Source: Cristatella mucedo
Taxonomy: Eukaryota > Bryozoa > Phylactolaemata > Cristatellidae
Direction of reading: 5' to 3'
NCBI GenBank assembly: GCA_009760855.2
Contig: WPIO01000020.1
Span: 3,572,501-3,636,500 of the forward strand
Length of the DNA stretch: 64,000 nucleotides
Shown: positions 39,180 through 53,329 of the stretch, piece by piece
Position numbering within the stretch: the first letter of the stretch is position 1
How the letters are laid out: the number at the start of each line of letters is the position of its first letter
Position numbers and translations under genes: made by a program
The notes under the pieces: model-generated
Told to the model about the DNA's origin: nothing
Seen by the model: the letters and a program-made list of their open reading frames with translations, nothing else
Database searches by the model: none

Positions 39180-39515
39180 TTTGTGACATCCCATCTTGAC
39201 TTCTGTAACTCAGTGCTTGCTGGCCTGCTGGCCTACACTCGGGCGATTGCAGCTGGTGCAAAACTCTGCAGCTTGGCTCAACTGTCGTGAGCATTGCAGT
39301 TGCCACATCACACCACTTCTCACCGACCTGCACTGGCTCCCAGTCAAGCAAACCATCGACTTCAAGGTTTTGTCACTCACTTTCAAATCCCTTCATTCTT
39401 TGGCTCCAGCCTACCTATCACATTTACTCCCCCACCAGACCAAGCATCGTACCACCCGCTTTTCGGAATCCAACAGTTTACCAATACCTCATACAAACCT
39501 CAAACCCTTAAGTAC
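39180..39515 (+). mobile_element. L2-like LINE C-terminal ORF fragment
   Basis: Frame reads LQLVQNSAAWLNCREHCSC, then HITPLLTDLHWLPVKQTIDF, then KVLSLTFKSLHSLAPAYLSH. These residues are the intact version of the frameshifted block at 4448-4800. The 3' UTR and tail are absent. Confidence 0.85.
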
Positions 39516-40144
39516 CGAAAGCGTCGCTACCGGCTCTCACGGCCTTTCCCACGAAGACTCGCACAGGCTTGCACTGAAAGCTAGGAGAGCACATGTCGAC
39601 ATTCTCGACAAAGAACTTTCACGCTTCACTGAGGCTATGCAGCTGCATGCGAATGTAGTTATTATTAGAATAATGTGGAGCTCGCGAGTGTTACGCGTAT
39701 TAAAATTTCTTCTTAAATTGTGCTGAGGACCGAGCGGCACACGAAAAAGTCGAGCAGCCAGGGGGAGGCACGGAAGTAGAAAGGCAGCAGCGGAAGTAGA
39801 TCGCGGGAGAGTTAGTGGTTATTTAAAAAATAATAATAATAATACCAATACGACGGAGCGCGACTTGCTAACCTTAGGCGGCGAGGCTACATCGGGGGGA
39901 CTACTTTCCTTGACTGACCGACCGGCTGACCTTGTACGAAGATGAATTTCCAAGGTCAACTGGAAATCGAGGCCACCGGAGGTGCGCCAGCCGCCAGTCG
40001 GCGGACGGTCGCCGCAGTGCGTCGCTGCGTGCGCACGACAGTTGAACGTCTTTCGAGAGACGCGAGAATTCCTTCGATTCCAGCCTCTCGTATACACTCG
40101 CATTTGCCGGCGCACGCGCGAGCTTTCCCTCTGCGTCTCACTTT

Positions 40145-40176
40145 CGCACAGGATGCGCGTCTACGCATCCTGTGCG
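40145..40176. repeat. Perfect 13-bp inverted repeat with 6-nt loop
   Basis: CGCACAGGATGCG and CGCATCCTGTGCG are separated by CGTCTA. The resulting GC-rich stem has no mismatch. Confidence 0.9.
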
Positions 40177-40406
40177 ACTCCTGCTGCTCGTCCTGGACGC
40201 TCTTTGCACTGTTCCCATCCTTCCCGAGGAGCGCGGTTTAGTACCCTTTGACGTGGGCCGCCGCCACTGGCGTCCGCCTGTAGCCCGAGCATCTGCCAAT
40301 TGTGCCGTTGGGTGTCTGCTTACGCGGCCTGCCCTATGATGTGCTTCCGATGCGGCTGCCGGGTCCTTTAGTGAGGTTTCAACGGTCGAGGCAGCAGGGA
40401 GTATAA

Positions 40407-40407
<1 letters not shown>

Positions 40408-40438
<31 letters not shown>

Positions 40439-40439
40439 A
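40408..40439. repeat. (GCC)n trinucleotide tract
   Basis: About ten GCC units, in a CpG-rich stretch of about 39.9-40.6 kb that contains no recognised gene. Confidence 0.9.
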
Positions 40440-40859
40440 CGGAGTGCGGGAGTCCTTCTTACTCTGACCGCTGGCGCTGTTCGGCGAAAATGCATCGTCG
40501 TTGAGTTTGCGTAGCACGGTCGCGTGAATTCTGCCAGAGCGGTGCGGCGAGCGTATTACATACAGTAGCTGCATCGTGTCCGTGAAACTTTTCGTTCTCC
40601 GGCGACTCGAGAGTTGCATGCCAGTCTTCCACGCGCTCCCCTGCTGTAGATACCTATCTGCCGTTCAATCTTTGCGCCTAACTATATATTCATCAATAGG
40701 TCTATTTAACTAATCTATTCGTTTATCATTATAGCTATCCATATTTACTCCGATCTCATTTCTGTCCCGCCCGGTCAGTCTCTCTCTCTCTCTCTCTCTC
40801 TCTCGCGAGATGCCTCTGTAGTAGAGATGCCCTTCGCTACCAAGCTCATCCGTTTCGTG

Positions 40860-40955
40860 CGATCGCATTTCCCTTTGCAGCAAATGTAAAGCGCCTAGAA
40901 AGAGATTGAGTTCTCTGGGGGCGCTTTATCAAGTGCATTATTATTATTATTATCG
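40860..40955 (+). mobile_element. L2-like LINE 3' end
   Basis: CCCTTTGCAGCAAATGTAAA, GCGCCTAGAAAGAGATTGAG, TTCTCTGGGGGCGC and (ATT)5. The stem-loop is perfect. Confidence 0.85.
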
Positions 40956-41244
40956 CTCTTGTGGCCTTTCAGCACTGGGCCAATGCGGCCGGCCAGGCGC
41001 TGCAAGCCGTCTGTGGCGGCACGGTGCTTTTGTACCCGCGCGGATCCGTTGCCGCCGAGTTGTTTTCCCTATGGCGTAGATCCGAGAGAAGAAATGAGCT
41101 CGAATCGATTCGCGATTAGAACTCAATCAGTTATGAACGGATGCACACTCGTCTCGAGGCTTTTACGTCCGCTTCACACACGTCCCCTCCTGCCACCGCT
41201 GTCGATTCTCCACCAACCCACCAACTAACCAATCCTCTAAACTA

Positions 41245-41400
41245 GGTAAGGTGGTTGCTCTTCACGACCTCGGCCCCAAAGTCGTGCGTTCGAATCCTGC
41301 AGTGTGCGATCCTTCATTGCTGCTGCAAGCGGTGGCGGCAGAGCCTTTAAGACTCTTGTGCCGCTGTATACGAAGAGGCTGTTGAATCAGCTTGAATTTT
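41245..41400 (+). mobile_element. SINE-B copy
   Basis: A-box region AGGTAAGGTGGTTGCTC, cloverleaf-like GACCTCGGCCCCAAAGTCGT, a near-perfect B-box GCGTTCGAATCC, and tail GAGGCTGTTGAATCAGCTTG. Pol III-type internal promoter boxes are clear. Confidence 0.8.
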
Positions 41401-41570
41401 GTTTAGGGATCCGAGTGAATCTCGGTTGCCGATCTGCTGCTGCTGCTGCTACTGGACAGCAGCAGCAGCAGACGATCTCATCATTGTCTCGTTCGGTTCG
41501 CTCACTCGGTTCGTCCGCGAAAATTGAAAACGCTGTCATTGCCTCGCAAATATTGTCTCGCTCAGCTCGC

Positions 41571-41576
41571 TCTCTC

Positions 41577-41666
<90 letters not shown>
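41571..41666. repeat. (CT)n microsatellite
   Basis: About 95 bp of CT with one CG interruption. GATTCGTCCG(C)T-like flanks repeat on both sides (41505-41525 and 41666-41685), so a small duplication brackets the array. Confidence 0.95.
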
Positions 41667-43942
<2,276 letters not shown>

Positions 43943-44500
43943 GGCGCCAATCTGCGGCTAATTATAAATCTCACCCGCATCCACAAAGTAACCAGCAGTT
44001 TCGTACGGACGGGACCGACCGGGACCGACCGGGCCCCACGAGCACTCCCTGCGATTGGACGCCGCTCGGGCCAATGGCCGTGTCTGGCTGGCCCCTCCGC
44101 GGCTTAAGCTTTCGTATGCTCTCACGCCCCTACTCCACACCGAACGATCGTGGCGGTGGCTGCGGCCGATCCGGCACGCTTTGCACAACCCATACTTGCG
44201 ATAAATTGCACATGAGCGTTTGGGGTTTCGAAAGCAAGGGTTGATCAATCTCACGCTCGTACCTTACATGCATCATGGCGCCAGGTCAAAGCGACTGCGA
44301 AATTGGCATTGTTCCGGTCGATCGGCACGACGGTTCGGGGCGCCAGGACTTTGTAGTAGGCTGAATCTCGATCTCGACCGAACCGACCAATCAACGCAGA
44401 CATCGCAGCTTTTCCATCCGATTTGGAGCGAGCGCTTTTGCGGCGCTCTGCCGGCTGACTCTGCCGCTGCGTCCCCGAGGGCTGTCGCTGCATGCATTTC

Positions 44501-44527
44501 CGTCAGTCAGTCAGTCAGTCAGTCAGT
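44501..44527. repeat. (GTCA)n tetranucleotide repeat
   Basis: Six to seven GTCA units. Confidence 0.9.
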
Positions 44528-45344
44528 GCCCTTCTCTGTAACTGATGTCCAACTTGACCGGTAGGGCTGTACGGAGGTCTGTTGCCACACCAGCTCACCG
44601 GCACCAGCAATACTCTACTGTCGGCGTAAAAGTAATGGACAAAGCGAGGTCAAAGTCCAGCGATGGCGAAATCCGTCGTTATATAATGGATGGTAGGCAA
44701 CGTCCGCTAAGGGTCGGCGGACGGTCTGTCCGTCTGGGAGAGCATCCGCTTGCCGACTGCAACTGGAGATCGCTGCGAATATCCGGTACGCGTCGTCGCG
44801 GTATCCGAGGTTCGACCGCCGGTCGTTGCATTTCTGAGCGGCAAATTCGTCAAATATATGAAGATACACTAAGCTGTTCTGCGGCATGTCCTTCTGCAAG
44901 AGGCTTGCGGTATTCAGATCAAATGATTTACCAGAAACTAAGAGGAAATTACCCGAAACAGATAGGAAATCGCCGGGAACTGGACACACAAAATGACTGA
45001 AGTGACTCGTAAAGAAAGCTTCGTACAATTGCAGCTCGTACGGGTCGATAAATATGTACGCATGTGTTCTTTTAAGAGTTCTGAAAATTTGGCATGGTAT
45101 ATCAGCCAGGTTGCGACAGCTTCTGGTGATTATTAGCATCTCCTGAGCTACTAACATGAAAATGGTAATTTCAAATGTATATAGAATTTCAAAAGAAAGC
45201 CAAAGCTCATTAGCCAATTAATGCGTGCTTGAAAAAGATTCGTGTCAATTGGTTAGCTATAATGCGCGAACTTACAGGATGTGCAATCTCAAAAACGGCA
45301 ATTCGCGCCGATGGAGCGAAGGCTGCGAGGAGTTGGATTGTGTT

Positions 45345-45475
45345 TATTGGATGTTTAGCTTCTTTTTAAATGTCTTCAAACCAGGAGATGACGCGATGTC
45401 AGGCTGGTAGTGACTGCCAGGCTTAGCCTGCCATTGTAACTGAAGATGCGGTCTCGGAAGGTTGAATTCTTCAGA
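45345..45475 (-). mobile_element. L2-like LINE scrap
   Basis: AGCTTCTTTTTAAATGTCTT then CAGGAGATGACGCGATGTCA matches the ORF-end region (TFKKxLKTxxF) of the family in minus orientation. No tail is present. Confidence 0.5.
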
Positions 45476-45814
45476 GGCACGATTACTTGTAATCATTTGG
45501 AGCCGAACGCACCGCAAAACCTGCGGCGGGTCGCTCTGATGCGACGACGATTGGTCAGTTGTACTCGGCGGCTCGTAGCGATCAGAAGCCGCTTACTTTG
45601 GCTGCTGAATACAGCTACGTTAAACGCGAGGACTCGCTGTTCATGCGGGGGCATCCTCGATAGCTCTCTTGCTCTGCTATTGTTGTCATCCCAGCATGCA
45701 TTGGCTCTGCTCATACGACCAACTAGCCGCCCTTCGAGTTTCGGCCACGCCTCTGCAAGTGCTAATACCCGTTACGGCCACGCGTTTGTGTGACGGACTT
45801 TAAATATCCGTGCA

Positions 45815-46135
45815 CATAATTATCGTGTATAGCGTCATAGGATAACTTAATCCCAATCTAGGCCCTTTACAAATGCCGCAGGGCTTGAGTAAAAGACCTT
45901 GGCGGTCTAAGGCGACCGTCTAAACCCATAGGTTCTCAACTTTCCTAATGCCACGATCCTTTAATAAAGTTCCTCATATTGTGGCGACCCCCAACCATAA
46001 AATTATTGTGTGCAAAATGTGGAAATGCATGTTTTCCAATGGTCTTAGGCGACCCCTGTGAAAGGGTCGTTCGACCCCGCCCCCCAAAGGCGTCGAGAAC
46101 CGCCGATCTAAGCCGTGGGTCAAACCAGGGCGGCA
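45815..46135 (-). mobile_element. SINE-A copy split by a SPIN-like MITE
   Basis: The left part (45815-45926) has the SINE-A tail and B-box region. The right part resumes at 46107 with CTAAGCCGTGGGTCAAACC, the head expected from other copies. Removing 45927-46106 plus one copy of the 8-bp duplication restores a continuous SINE head. Confidence 0.7.
45927..46106 (+). mobile_element. SPIN-like hAT MITE, about 180 bp
   Basis: It starts with an imperfect terminal repeat containing GGTTCTCAAC and ends with GTCGAGAACCGCCG, the inverted counterpart. Internal blocks include GGCGACCCCCAACCATAAAA then TTATTG, and CCAATGGTCTTAGGCGACCC followed by CTGTGAAAGGGTCGTTCGAC. From memory these match the SPIN (hAT superfamily) MITE consensus in order and spacing. 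Flanks TCTAAACC and TCTAAGCC form an 8-bp target duplication, the size hAT transposases make. There is no coding capacity. Confidence 0.8.
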
Positions 46136-46282
46136 GTACACTGACGGCCGTTCTTCGAGCCTGTTCCGAAATTCGCAATTTCCTACCTACCCAATAATTA
46201 TGTAATCGGTCACCCAACGGGCTGTTAGAGCTCTTGCAAAGTAACTCTGCCATAGGACCGCAGAGCGAAAGCGAGTCGGAAT

Positions 46283-46652
46283 CGGCATGCACCGGATGAG
46301 ACGAGGCATGCACCGGGATGAGACGCCGGCATGCACCGGATGGGACGCCGGCATGCACCGGGATGAGACACCAGCATGCACAGGATGAGACGCTGGCATG
46401 CACCGGGATGAGACGCCGGCATGCACCGGGATGAGACGCCGGCATGCATTGGGATGAGACGCCGGCATGCACCGGATGGGACGCCGGCATGCATCGGGAT
46501 GAGACGCCGGCATGCACCGGATGGGACGCCGGCATGCATCGGGATGAGACGCCGGCATGCACCGGATGGGACGCCGGCATGCACAGGGATGAGACGCCGG
46601 CATGCACCGGATGGGACGCCGGCATGCATCGGGATGAGACGCCGGCACGAAC
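46283..46652. repeat. 22/23-bp minisatellite with a 45-bp higher-order unit
   Basis: About 16 units of GGCATGCACCGGATGRGACG plus CC. Units alternate between 22 bp (GGATGGGA) and 23 bp (GGGATGAGA). In the right half they strictly alternate, giving a 45-bp (15-codon) superunit that stays open in several frames. The derived ORFs are therefore repeat artefacts, not genes. Confidence 0.95.
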
Positions 46653-46954
46653 CGGTGGACCGTTAGGCGGAAATTGTTTTTTCTCAAGACTTTCGAGAAC
46701 CGTCGGTGACCTTCATATACCTCCCGAAGTAGCTCACTCCATCATTGCGATACAAGTCGGTGGTTGGAGACGGGCTTGAGCATGGATAGAAAGTGGGCTG
46801 TCAGCGTTTGGCAACTGATTGCCGTCAGGATCGAGTAGAAGAAGCACTACGAGAAAGTTGAATTATGCCAACGGCACGTGCCCCTCGGTACTGCAAACAC
46901 GCATACGCACACACACAGGCGCATGCAGATGTGTACTCGAATCTATTTATCACA

Positions 46955-47212
46955 GCATCTAGTGGGTCTCTGTGATTGGTCCCTTACGATCTTATGCGTG
47001 CTGACATTGTTGCATGCTGCCACTAACCACACTTGCATGCTGACCCTGTGCATGTCACCCCTGACCATGTTATTTTTGTTGTTTATTGAGCATGCTACCA
47101 CTAATCATTCGATCGTGCTTCCTTTTGCAGCAATTGTAAAGCGCCTAGAAAGAGATTGAGTTCTCTGAGAGTGCTTTATCAAATTTATTGTTTTTGTTTT
47201 ATTATTACACGC
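46955..47212 (+). mobile_element. L2-like LINE 3' end
   Basis: TGCTGCCACTAACCACACTT, TGACCCTGTGCATGTCACCC, ACCATGTTATTTTTGTTG, then GCGCCTAGAAAGAGATTGAG and TTCTCTGAGAGTGC with a T-rich tail. A (CA)n array follows immediately. Confidence 0.85.
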
Positions 47213-47225
47213 ACCAACATGCAAG

Positions 47226-47227
47226 AT

Positions 47228-47271
<44 letters not shown>

Positions 47272-47274
47272 ACA
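47226..47274. repeat. (CA)n microsatellite
   Basis: Starts just after a LINE tail. Looser CA-rich sequence continues to about 47440. Confidence 0.9.
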
Positions 47275-48264
47275 TGCAGGCATATACAAACGCAGGCACA
47301 TATGCATGCAAATGCTCACACACGCGGGCAGGCGCAGGCGAGCGCACACATGCAGGCCCCTACACATGCATGCAAACACTCGCGCACACACTTGCACGCA
47401 CACTCGCGCACGCACACACACACCGCACAGATATACACATACAGCCTGCTCAGAGCAGTGTGGCTTCCGAATGCTCCATTCCTGCGCCTGCTGACAGCAA
47501 GGTCGCCGGCCCTTTGGAGACGAGGGTCGTCATTTCTTTCTTTCCCCAGAGAATAGGGAAGAGGTTAGAGGTAAGAAATCGTAGGAGGATGAGGAGGAAG
47601 AGGGGCAGGCAGGCACTGAGTGATGGCTGGCACCTGCAGGCACTTCCTTCGGTTGAGCCCCCGGTTGGCACTTCCTGAAGTGAAGCCAACAACATCCCGA
47701 CCGACGGCTGCTTCAGTTTGCAAAGAGAATAATAACTGCACTGCATCTAATAACTTCGGTGCCCTTGGCTTGACAGGCAGCCTGCCCGTTCGAAAGCCTC
47801 CAGCTCTGCACCTGCCGACGGTTTTCGGCAGTCGCCCACTCCCTTTTTAAGCAGCCGTGCCTCCTGCCGTTCTGGACAGCTGCTACTGTGTACTGCTGCA
47901 TGGGCAAAGTTAACCATGTTTGCTCTCATCCGTCGCTTGTTTGCTCGAACTTCAGGTGCTGTACAAACGCTTTTGTGAATTTTTGGCAGCCTGGAATCGC
48001 TGCCCAGATGCCGACCATGTCCAGCCAGAATACGCCGGCAGGGAAAGGGCCAATTTACATAGCAGCCTCAGCTGGCATTGCCTCGCAGGAGACGTTCACC
48101 CGATTAAGCTCGCTGATGCAATCTACGTGGTTGCAGCTGTACGTGCAAACTGTGAAACTGTGAACCACGGCTGCTTGGACTCAGCGATGACGACACGAAA
48201 GTCTCTGTCTCTAAACCGGTCGGCACGGATCCGTGATCTCTGATTCGTTGGAGGCAAAGCTCCC

Positions 48265-48362
48265 ATAATAATAATAATAGTAATGCACTTGATAAAGCGC
48301 CCTCAGAGAATTCAATCTCTTTCTAGGCACTTTACATTTGCTGCAAAGGGAAGCGCGATTCT
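48265..48362 (-). mobile_element. L2-like LINE 3' end
   Basis: (AAT)n, CACTTGATAAAGCGCCCTCA, then the complementary stem-loop and TTTGCTGCAAAGGGAAGCGC. Only the terminus is present. Confidence 0.8.
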
Positions 48363-48723
48363 TAGCTGATGTCCTACCCAAAGCACAGTCTATCCTTTAC
48401 GAAAGTATAGCGTGGGCATGGGCATAGTCAGGAACTAAGTCTAAGGGGACTGAATAATCATTAAGGGAGAGGGCCGAGCGTGGCTCGAGCAAAGCCGATC
48501 TCAGCAAGTGACGAGACGCCCCCTTTTTGGGCATGCCAGTGGGCTCCGATGGGGTAGCAGCCGTGAAGGTCCCCTCACGGTGCCCTTGCATATCTGAGCA
48601 GCATCTGAGATGATATCGCTTTACACGGAAGTGCGAGATAACTATAGACATGCCTCGGCATGTCAAGGCACGTCTATGCCCTCTGCTAGCAGCTCACCTC
48701 TGCTTGCTGCTTCAACCGAAAAC

Positions 48724-48725
<2 letters not shown>

Positions 48726-48792
<67 letters not shown>
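48726..48792. repeat. (GA)n microsatellite
   Basis: Pure GA, about 66 bp. Confidence 0.95.
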
Positions 48793-48793
<1 letters not shown>

Positions 48794-49314
48794 AAACAAA
48801 GATTCGTGCTGCCCGCTCGAAGCTTGTCACTGACACTCTGTGGCACCCTTAAGTCAGGGGCTCTATGAATCGATAAGTAAGGGAAACAAAGAAAAAGCAC
48901 AAAGAAAGTAAGGAACAATGGTCGAGTCCTTTAAACTTGCCGAGCTGTAGATGCTTAATCAGGCTTTCTCTCTCGACAGCAGCACCAGGTCTTACTCGTA
49001 GTGGAATGGTAATCGCGAGAGTGATTCCTACCTGTTTAAGGTTCTCTGCTCATTTGTAATTGTAAGCTTTACCTAGAAGGCTTAGCTAACATGCTGCTGG
49101 GCCGAAGGAAAGGTAGAAATGGAGGGCATACTGTAGTGGCTTGGCCAAGCGTTTAATTTTTTTTCGAAAATGCCAGCCATTTTCACCCATCGGATCGACC
49201 CTGCTGCCAAAGGATTAAAATAGTGGTGCTGAACCGGGGAGAGAGGCTAGCCGGCTTAAGTTAATTATATCTAGCCACTATCATGTTCAGCCGCCTGCTT
49301 TTTCGGGTTGCAGT

Positions 49315-49357
49315 GTTTGACGTCAGGCAGCGTTTGACGCCAGGCAGCTTTTGACGG
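49315..49357. repeat. 17-bp tandem repeat, 2.5 units
   Basis: GTTTGACGTCAGGCAGC, GTTTGACGCCAGGCAGC, then TTTTGACGG. Confidence 0.85.
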
Positions 49358-49471
49358 TCCCCGGCTCACCGGTGCCTCCCTGCACAGCAAACAAGCGATA
49401 AGCAGTCAGCAGCATCGGGCGTGCAGCAGCAGCAGCAGCACGGCGCTAATTTGGGCAGACACGAAGAGCTC

Positions 49472-49472
<1 letters not shown>

Positions 49473-49570
<98 letters not shown>

Positions 49571-49571
49571 A

Positions 49572-49610
<39 letters not shown>

Positions 49611-49630
49611 GACAGACAGAGAGAGAGAGA
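49473..49630. repeat. (GA)n array with GACA units
   Basis: About 90 bp pure GA, a G8 interruption near 49563, then GA and (GACA)n. Confidence 0.95.
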
Positions 49631-50614
49631 TGCACACGATGATGCACGTGTTTATGGATTAATGTGGCCCTAGCTGACGAGGTAGCACGGAGGAACCAGT
49701 TGGCCATCGGTTGCACAACGTGTGCGAATGGTGCTGATCAAATGAAAGCCCTCGACCTCCGGCTAAGGCCACCTCGCTGGCGATCAGCTCTCTTGCAGGC
49801 AGCGACAGTTTCATGTGTCTGTTTCAAGTGGGCTCGGCGGCAGGGCATAGCCAGTATGCACCTGCTGATCGCATCCGCCCTAGGAGAGCAAAGCACTAGC
49901 GGCTAACTAGGTGCCAGCCAGGCGTGTGCATGCATGCATGCGAATAGCCAAAAAACGTCCTGTGGGCATTTCGATCGTCGAGATCTTGAAAGGTTCTGTG
50001 CCCTCCACTCTGTGCAACAGTTGACCGGGACAAAAGGTTAGCCTAGGAGCCTTTCCATGCACAGCTTCTCGAGAGCCTTCTGCTTTGTTTGCGTGTTTTC
50101 GGATTATTTGAACAGTAATTGCCGACTGCTCCACGAGCCGTTCGGAAAACGGCTGGCTCCTGAGCGTGTGAGTAGCTTGGACGAGGGAAGACTTTAAACT
50201 GACTGCAAGTGCTGATGATGACCCCAAGATTACACAGGGGCACGGTGGGCAAAAATAACTTCCTGCTGCTGACCTCCCTCTCACCTGCTGCTGAACCTTC
50301 ACTCTGTCCTGCACTTGGGTGGCGGCTGGTGCTACGTTTGCCGAAGCCCGATGCTCTCGGCAATTAGTGAATTGAATTGTCTGCTCTCCTGGCTGCTCCC
50401 GTGTGGATGCCTCGCGTCAATAAAGCGACACAGTCTCAAACCTTCTGCTCCAGTAGGTCTGCTCGATCTGTTCAGCTCGAGGAATCCTTGACTATAGGAT
50501 CCCAAACTGATCCCAGCCCTCGTGCCGCCCCCCCCCCCCGATCGGCAGACTGGCACTGGCCGCATGGCCACGGAGCACTGACTGTGAGGCACGACAAGCC
50601 GCCCAGGCCTGTCC

Positions 50615-50740
50615 GTTAGTAAAAGTAAAGCAAACGTCGGCTGCTGATTCAACAGCTCATTTATTAGCTCGCTCGCTAGCAGCTCTCGCCTTCTTGGAAG
50701 TGGATAATAAAAGATTGCCTGCTGTGAACCCATGAGCTCA
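50615..50740 (-). mobile_element. SINE-B fragment
   Basis: Reverse complement shows the tail ATGAGCTGTTGAATCAGCAG then GTTTGCTTTACTTTTACTAA. The body has decayed and the head is missing. Confidence 0.55.
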
Positions 50741-50963
50741 GTTTAGCAACTGCCCACGAACGAACCCTATTGACACTGTTAAATGTAGCTGCACAATATA
50801 ATGAAAGTCATGACGCTGTTGGAATTGGATAGAGTAATGCCTCTAGACTGCACGGGGGGGGGGGGAGAGAAGTGGGAACAGCCCCGAGGTGGAGAAGAAA
50901 AGAAACCTGTGAGGGCTGCAGCACGGATGGACATGGGGAACCATGCCTAGAGAGCCGATGCCC

Positions 50964-51015
50964 GGAGCTGCTGCTTCGGGGGGGGGGAGCCCCCCCCCCC
51001 CGAAGCAGCAGCTCC
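50964..51015. repeat. 52-bp inverted repeat with poly-G/poly-C arms
   Basis: GGAGCTGCTGCTTCGGGGGG on the left and its reverse complement CCCCCCGAAGCAGCAGCTCC on the right, separated only by a few bases at the centre. Confidence 0.9.
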
Positions 51016-51263
51016 CTATAGCATAGGACAGCGCCTGGCTTCCTTGTCACGTAGGGGTCAAAGGAATAGAGAGCACCAAGAAAGCTACCACGACGAACCA
51101 CAAGCAGCTAAGACAGGGATTTCGTTGCTGTAGCTGCCTAGATCACTAGCAGTTTAGCGATTTTCCTCCTTTCAAAAGATTGATTTTTGCCGGCCGACAG
51201 CTCCCAGAGGCACAGGTCGTGGTGCACCGTGCTACCCATTGCAGCTGCTTCTTTTTGCTACTG

Positions 51264-51829
<566 letters not shown>

Positions 51830-51839
51830 CTGCTTCGGT

Positions 51840-51960
51840 CCAAGTGTAAGGTGCTCGCCTTTAGCAGCCAGGGTCGTGGGCTGAAGATCCGAGACACATA
51901 TGTAAAGCATACTGATAGACATTAAGTTCTCACAAGATGCTATAAAAATTAATTATTTTT
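51840..51960 (+). mobile_element. SINE-A copy next to the (CT)n array
   Basis: TAAGGTGCTCGCCTTTAGC (A-box side), AGGGTCGTGGGCTGAAGATC (B-box side), then GACATTAAGTTCTCACAAGA and TGCTATAAAAATTAATTA. The A-box is partly consumed by the pyrimidine array at its left. Confidence 0.7.
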
Positions 51961-52309
51961 TCTAATGCTTCTGCTTTGGCCGCTGCTGCCACTGCATCTG
52001 CTTCTACTGCTCCTGGTACTGCAGGAGCTGCTGGTGCTGACACTGATGTTGATAGCGATGTTGATTCTTGATGCTGATGCTGCCGGTTTCAGCCGGAAGC
52101 TATAATCGCCTCCGGCTGTGACCTTGAGCTGTTTCACTCTCATGGCACGAGTGCTACCATTGGTTAGGTTCATCTACTTGTTCGGGGGGGGGGGGCCCTG
52201 CTCCGGCGAAGCTGGCTAGCTCTGCGTGTGCTGCTGATGCTGCACAAATTGAGCAGCCCTGAAGCCCTGAAGCATCACTCTGAGCCAGGCCAACACCATT
52301 GGCTCACCA

Positions 52310-52351
52310 GCTGCATTCTCACACCTAGCTTCTCTTGTGTGAGAATGCAGC
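52310..52351. repeat. Perfect 15-bp inverted repeat with 12-nt loop
   Basis: GCTGCATTCTCACAC and GTGTGAGAATGCAGC flank CTAGCTTCTCTT. Confidence 0.9.
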
Positions 52352-52827
52352 CACACCCGTCCTATGCCCGAATACCTCTTCATGCATTTTTTCGTGCCTA
52401 TGGTGTGGCAGCTGCAGCATTGTCTTCAGCACAAGCAGACGTCGTGCTGAAAGTAAAGCAAATACAGGTCTTAGGAGTAGCTCCCGTTAGGTGCTGACAC
52501 TTCCGTCGTTGCTGCCACCAGCGATGGCAGCGATGGCTGCAGCATGAGCGGCAGCAGCAAGTTCCACTCTGCTGCCACCATCGCCGAATGCTTTGCCCGT
52601 GGTGTATTAGCAAAATTGACCAGCGATCCTGATCAGGTGCACACTTCGCACCCAGCAGTCGTTGGGTTGCTTGCTTATTTAACACTTTGCTACCTTGCGG
52701 TACTGAATGAATTCTGCCACTCGTCTGCTGCCCAATACTCCAAAGCCTGGCACGAGTAAATACATTACCTTCATTCTGCGTCTTCTTGGCATGAGCTGGC
52801 AGAATTGGTGTGCACCAAGCTCAATCC

Positions 52828-52841
52828 ACACACACACACAC

Positions 52842-52904
<63 letters not shown>

Positions 52905-52927
52905 TATATATATATATATATATATAT
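52828..52927. repeat. (CA)n/(TA)n compound microsatellite
   Basis: CA to about 52900, then TA to 52927. Confidence 0.95.
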
Positions 52928-53329
52928 TGTATACAATATGTACATGCATCCGTATATACTGCATATTCGCTTTGCATATACTGAGAGTGTATGTGCATGA
53001 GAGCTGAAAAAGAGACACGGAGACAGAGTTAGAGGAAGGGAGATGGGAGTAGAGTGGGTAGAGAGAATAAATAACCAGTTGGGGAGAAGAGGAAAATAGA
53101 TGTGAAATAAATGAAGGTGGAAGAGGAGAGGAGACTAGAAGAATGAGTACAGAAAGATCCTGGATCTACAATATCATATCCCCGTGATTTGATTTCAGAA
53201 GCAGGTAAAGTTGCTCTGAGGCTGATCAGCAACCTCACATGACATTAGCACATGAGACACATATGCAGGCCTCGGAAAGCTTGCTCAACTGCCATCGGAG
53301 CATAAAAGCTCACAGGCCCGCGGGTCTTA

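Noticed and set aside
45945..46687. ORFs of 130-226 codons with HPVHAGVSS-type repeats
   Set aside because: They derive from the 22/23-bp minisatellite, are open in several frames and extend into LINE/SINE/MITE DNA.
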